This document shows, piece after piece, positions 5,916 to 6,605 of a DNA stretch of 6,605 nucleotides. The notes beneath the pieces were generated by a model. That model was given only the letters and a program-made list of their open reading frames with translations, was not told the origin of the DNA and ran no database searches. The stretch is from Flavobacteriia bacterium (GTDB lineage Bacteria; Bacteroidota; Bacteroidia; Flavobacteriales; Flavobacteriaceae). The stretch covers positions 1 through 6,605 of the forward strand of contig DAOUPQ010000106.1 of NCBI GenBank assembly GCA_030626085.1, in the 5' to 3' direction. Numbering within the stretch: position 1 is the first letter of the stretch; every line of letters begins with the position of its first letter. The position numbers and the translations under genes are program-made.

Positions 5916-6362
5916 ATGTTTGTTAATATTATTATCGGATTGATCATAATCGGAATAACTGTAACCATCCAAGGTTACGGAACCAACTATTGGTTAAACC
6001 ATATTGAAAATAATTACAAATCGTTATCTACTATTAGCTTTAGTAAAAAAAATGTCCGACTTTTAATTTTTACTGCTTTTTTCCTTTTGTTATTACATTT
6101 TATTCAATCAGGAATTTGGGCTTTTACATACTATTTTTTGCCAGGAGTAACTGAATTTGACACTATTGAAAAAGCAATGTATTTTTCATTGGTTACCTTT
6201 TCCACACTTGGTTATGGAGATATAACGATTAGTCCAACTAACAGAATTTTATCCGGATTTGAAGCAATTAATGGAATACTACTTATTGGATGGTCTACCG
6301 CATTTATGTTTTCAGTAGTACAGTATATTTGGAAGAGAGAATTTAAAACTAAAGAGAAATAA
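5916..6362 (+). CDS. Small two-pore-domain-style potassium channel protein
   Basis: The 148-residue protein has a first hydrophobic segment (about 2-19), a second (about 48-73) and a third (about 112-137). Between the last two are a pore helix (84-96) and the selectivity filter TLGYGD (97-102), the signature of potassium channels. It therefore fits the bacterial Ion_trans_2 pore module in the inner membrane, acting as a tetramer to pass potassium. The first segment is an addition to the basic two-helix KcsA-type plan. No voltage sensor, RCK/TrkA-N or cyclic-nucleotide domain follows: the C-terminus is a short basic tail (KREFKTKEK), so gating cannot be read from sequence. It stands alone, 118 bases after the asparaginase stop, behind a hairpin. 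The start at 5916 is the first Met and leaves the first membrane helix whole. Identity as a potassium channel is firm, the physiological role open. Confidence 0.88.
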   Translation: MFVNIIIGLIIIGITVTIQGYGTNYWLNHIENNYKSLSTISFSKKNVRLLIFTAFFLLLLHFIQSGIWAFTYYFLPGVTEFDTIEKAMYFSLVTFSTLGYGDITISPTNRILSGFEAINGILLIGWSTAFMFSVVQYIWKREFKTKEK

Positions 6363-6480
6363 TACAATAAAAGAACTAAAGTATTATGGAGAAAGAACTA
6401 AAACCTCTTAAAAAGAAAATGAAACTTTTGAAATATATTAGATAAAAAAATATCTGTTATGTAATAAATAATAGATATTA
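6363..6480 (+). other. Very AT-rich gap after the channel gene, no convincing gene
   Basis: The stretch 6361-6480 contains only 21 G or C. AATATCT (6449-6455) and AGATATT (6473-6479) could pair across a 17-base loop, and AGATA/TATCT (6440-6455) forms another small pair around an A run, either of which might help end the channel transcript. A 19-codon reading frame from ATG at 6386 is Lys-rich and too short to trust. Confidence 0.5.
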
Positions 6481-6605
6481 TACCTCAGGGCAAGCCCTGA
6501 ACCCAATAATAATAATCGACCCAAGGGTTGAGATATTAAACCAAGATCCCGCTTAACCCGGATTATTCAGGTTTTAGCTTTGTACAGATGCGAGACATCG
6601 AAACC
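6481..6605. other. GC-shifted segment at the right edge, possible end of a repeat or mobile element
   Basis: This 125-base stretch has 55 G or C (44%), against 21 in the 120 bases before it. Besides the two hairpins at 6485-6531 it holds AACCCG (6555-6560) facing CAGGTT (6568-6573) with one mismatch, and GATG/CATC (6587-6599) around five bases. No open frame of useful length starts here. The density of inverted repeats suggests the border of an insertion element, an intergenic repeat or a structured RNA. I cannot identify which, and the window ends inside it. Confidence 0.4.
6485..6531 (+). repeat. Two matching 7-base-stem hairpins, REP-like
   Basis: TCAGGGC (6485-6491) pairs perfectly with GCCCTGA (6494-6500) around the loop AA. 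Fifteen bases on, TCGACCC (6516-6522) pairs with GGGTTGA (6525-6531), one pair being G-U, again around AA. The same stem length, the same loop and the TC/GA outer ends make a set. They begin where GC content rises. Extragenic palindromic repeats in Bacteroidota look like this, but copies elsewhere in the genome are needed to call it one. Confidence 0.5.

Noticed and set aside
6386..6445. Possible 19-residue Lys/Leu-rich peptide (MEKELKPLKKKMKLLKYIR)
   Set aside because: Too short, in AT-rich DNA where Lys codons are expected, with no promoter or conservation visible.

Overview
The window is low-GC DNA from a member of the Bacteroidota, most likely family Flavobacteriaceae. The evidence is the A-rich stretches before start codons in place of Shine-Dalgarno sites, several -7 boxes of the TAnnTTTG type, a DUF5606 protein (a family I know from this phylum), and a ruvX-def-DUF5606-mazG gene order next to dapD and a family 9 glycosyltransferase. 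I recall that order from flavobacterial genomes but could not check it here.

Left part (1-1126, minus strand): a family 9 glycosyltransferase runs off the left edge. Behind its start lies a 40-codon piece matching the N-terminus of DapD, the tetrahydrodipicolinate N-succinyltransferase of lysine and diaminopimelate synthesis. The rest of dapD is absent, so a deletion or rearrangement seems to have removed it. Both genes lack an annotated frame of ordinary size and would be easy to miss.

Centre left (1236-3499, plus strand): a compact housekeeping operon of ruvX/yqgF, peptide deformylase, a DUF5606 protein and mazG, with gaps of 5, 33 and 9 bases. The 3' end of mazG is the first copy of a five-copy, 38-base tandem repeat (3467-3650). 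Each copy replays the last ten codons and stop of mazG, so the intergenic space is filled with copies of the gene's own tail.

Centre right (3675-4569, minus strand): two adjacent small exported haem-binding proteins, each with one CxxCH site and a later conserved Met-Pro. They are probably one operon, converging on mazG and diverging from the next gene.

Right part (4733-6605, plus strand): a lipoprotein-type isoaspartyl peptidase/L-asparaginase with a complete Ntn-hydrolase active site, a hairpin after it, a short region rich in ACTAA/TTAGT inverted pairs, and a small potassium channel with a TLGYGD filter. After the channel the sequence goes from very AT-rich (21 G/C in 6361-6480) to 44% GC (55 G/C in 6481-6605). 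The new segment carries two matching short hairpins and looks like the edge of a repeat or mobile element cut by the window.

Most genes are ordinary. I see no convincing new multi-gene system. The best leads are the dapD remnant and its junction, the mazG-tail repeat array, and the hairpin-rich segment at the right edge.
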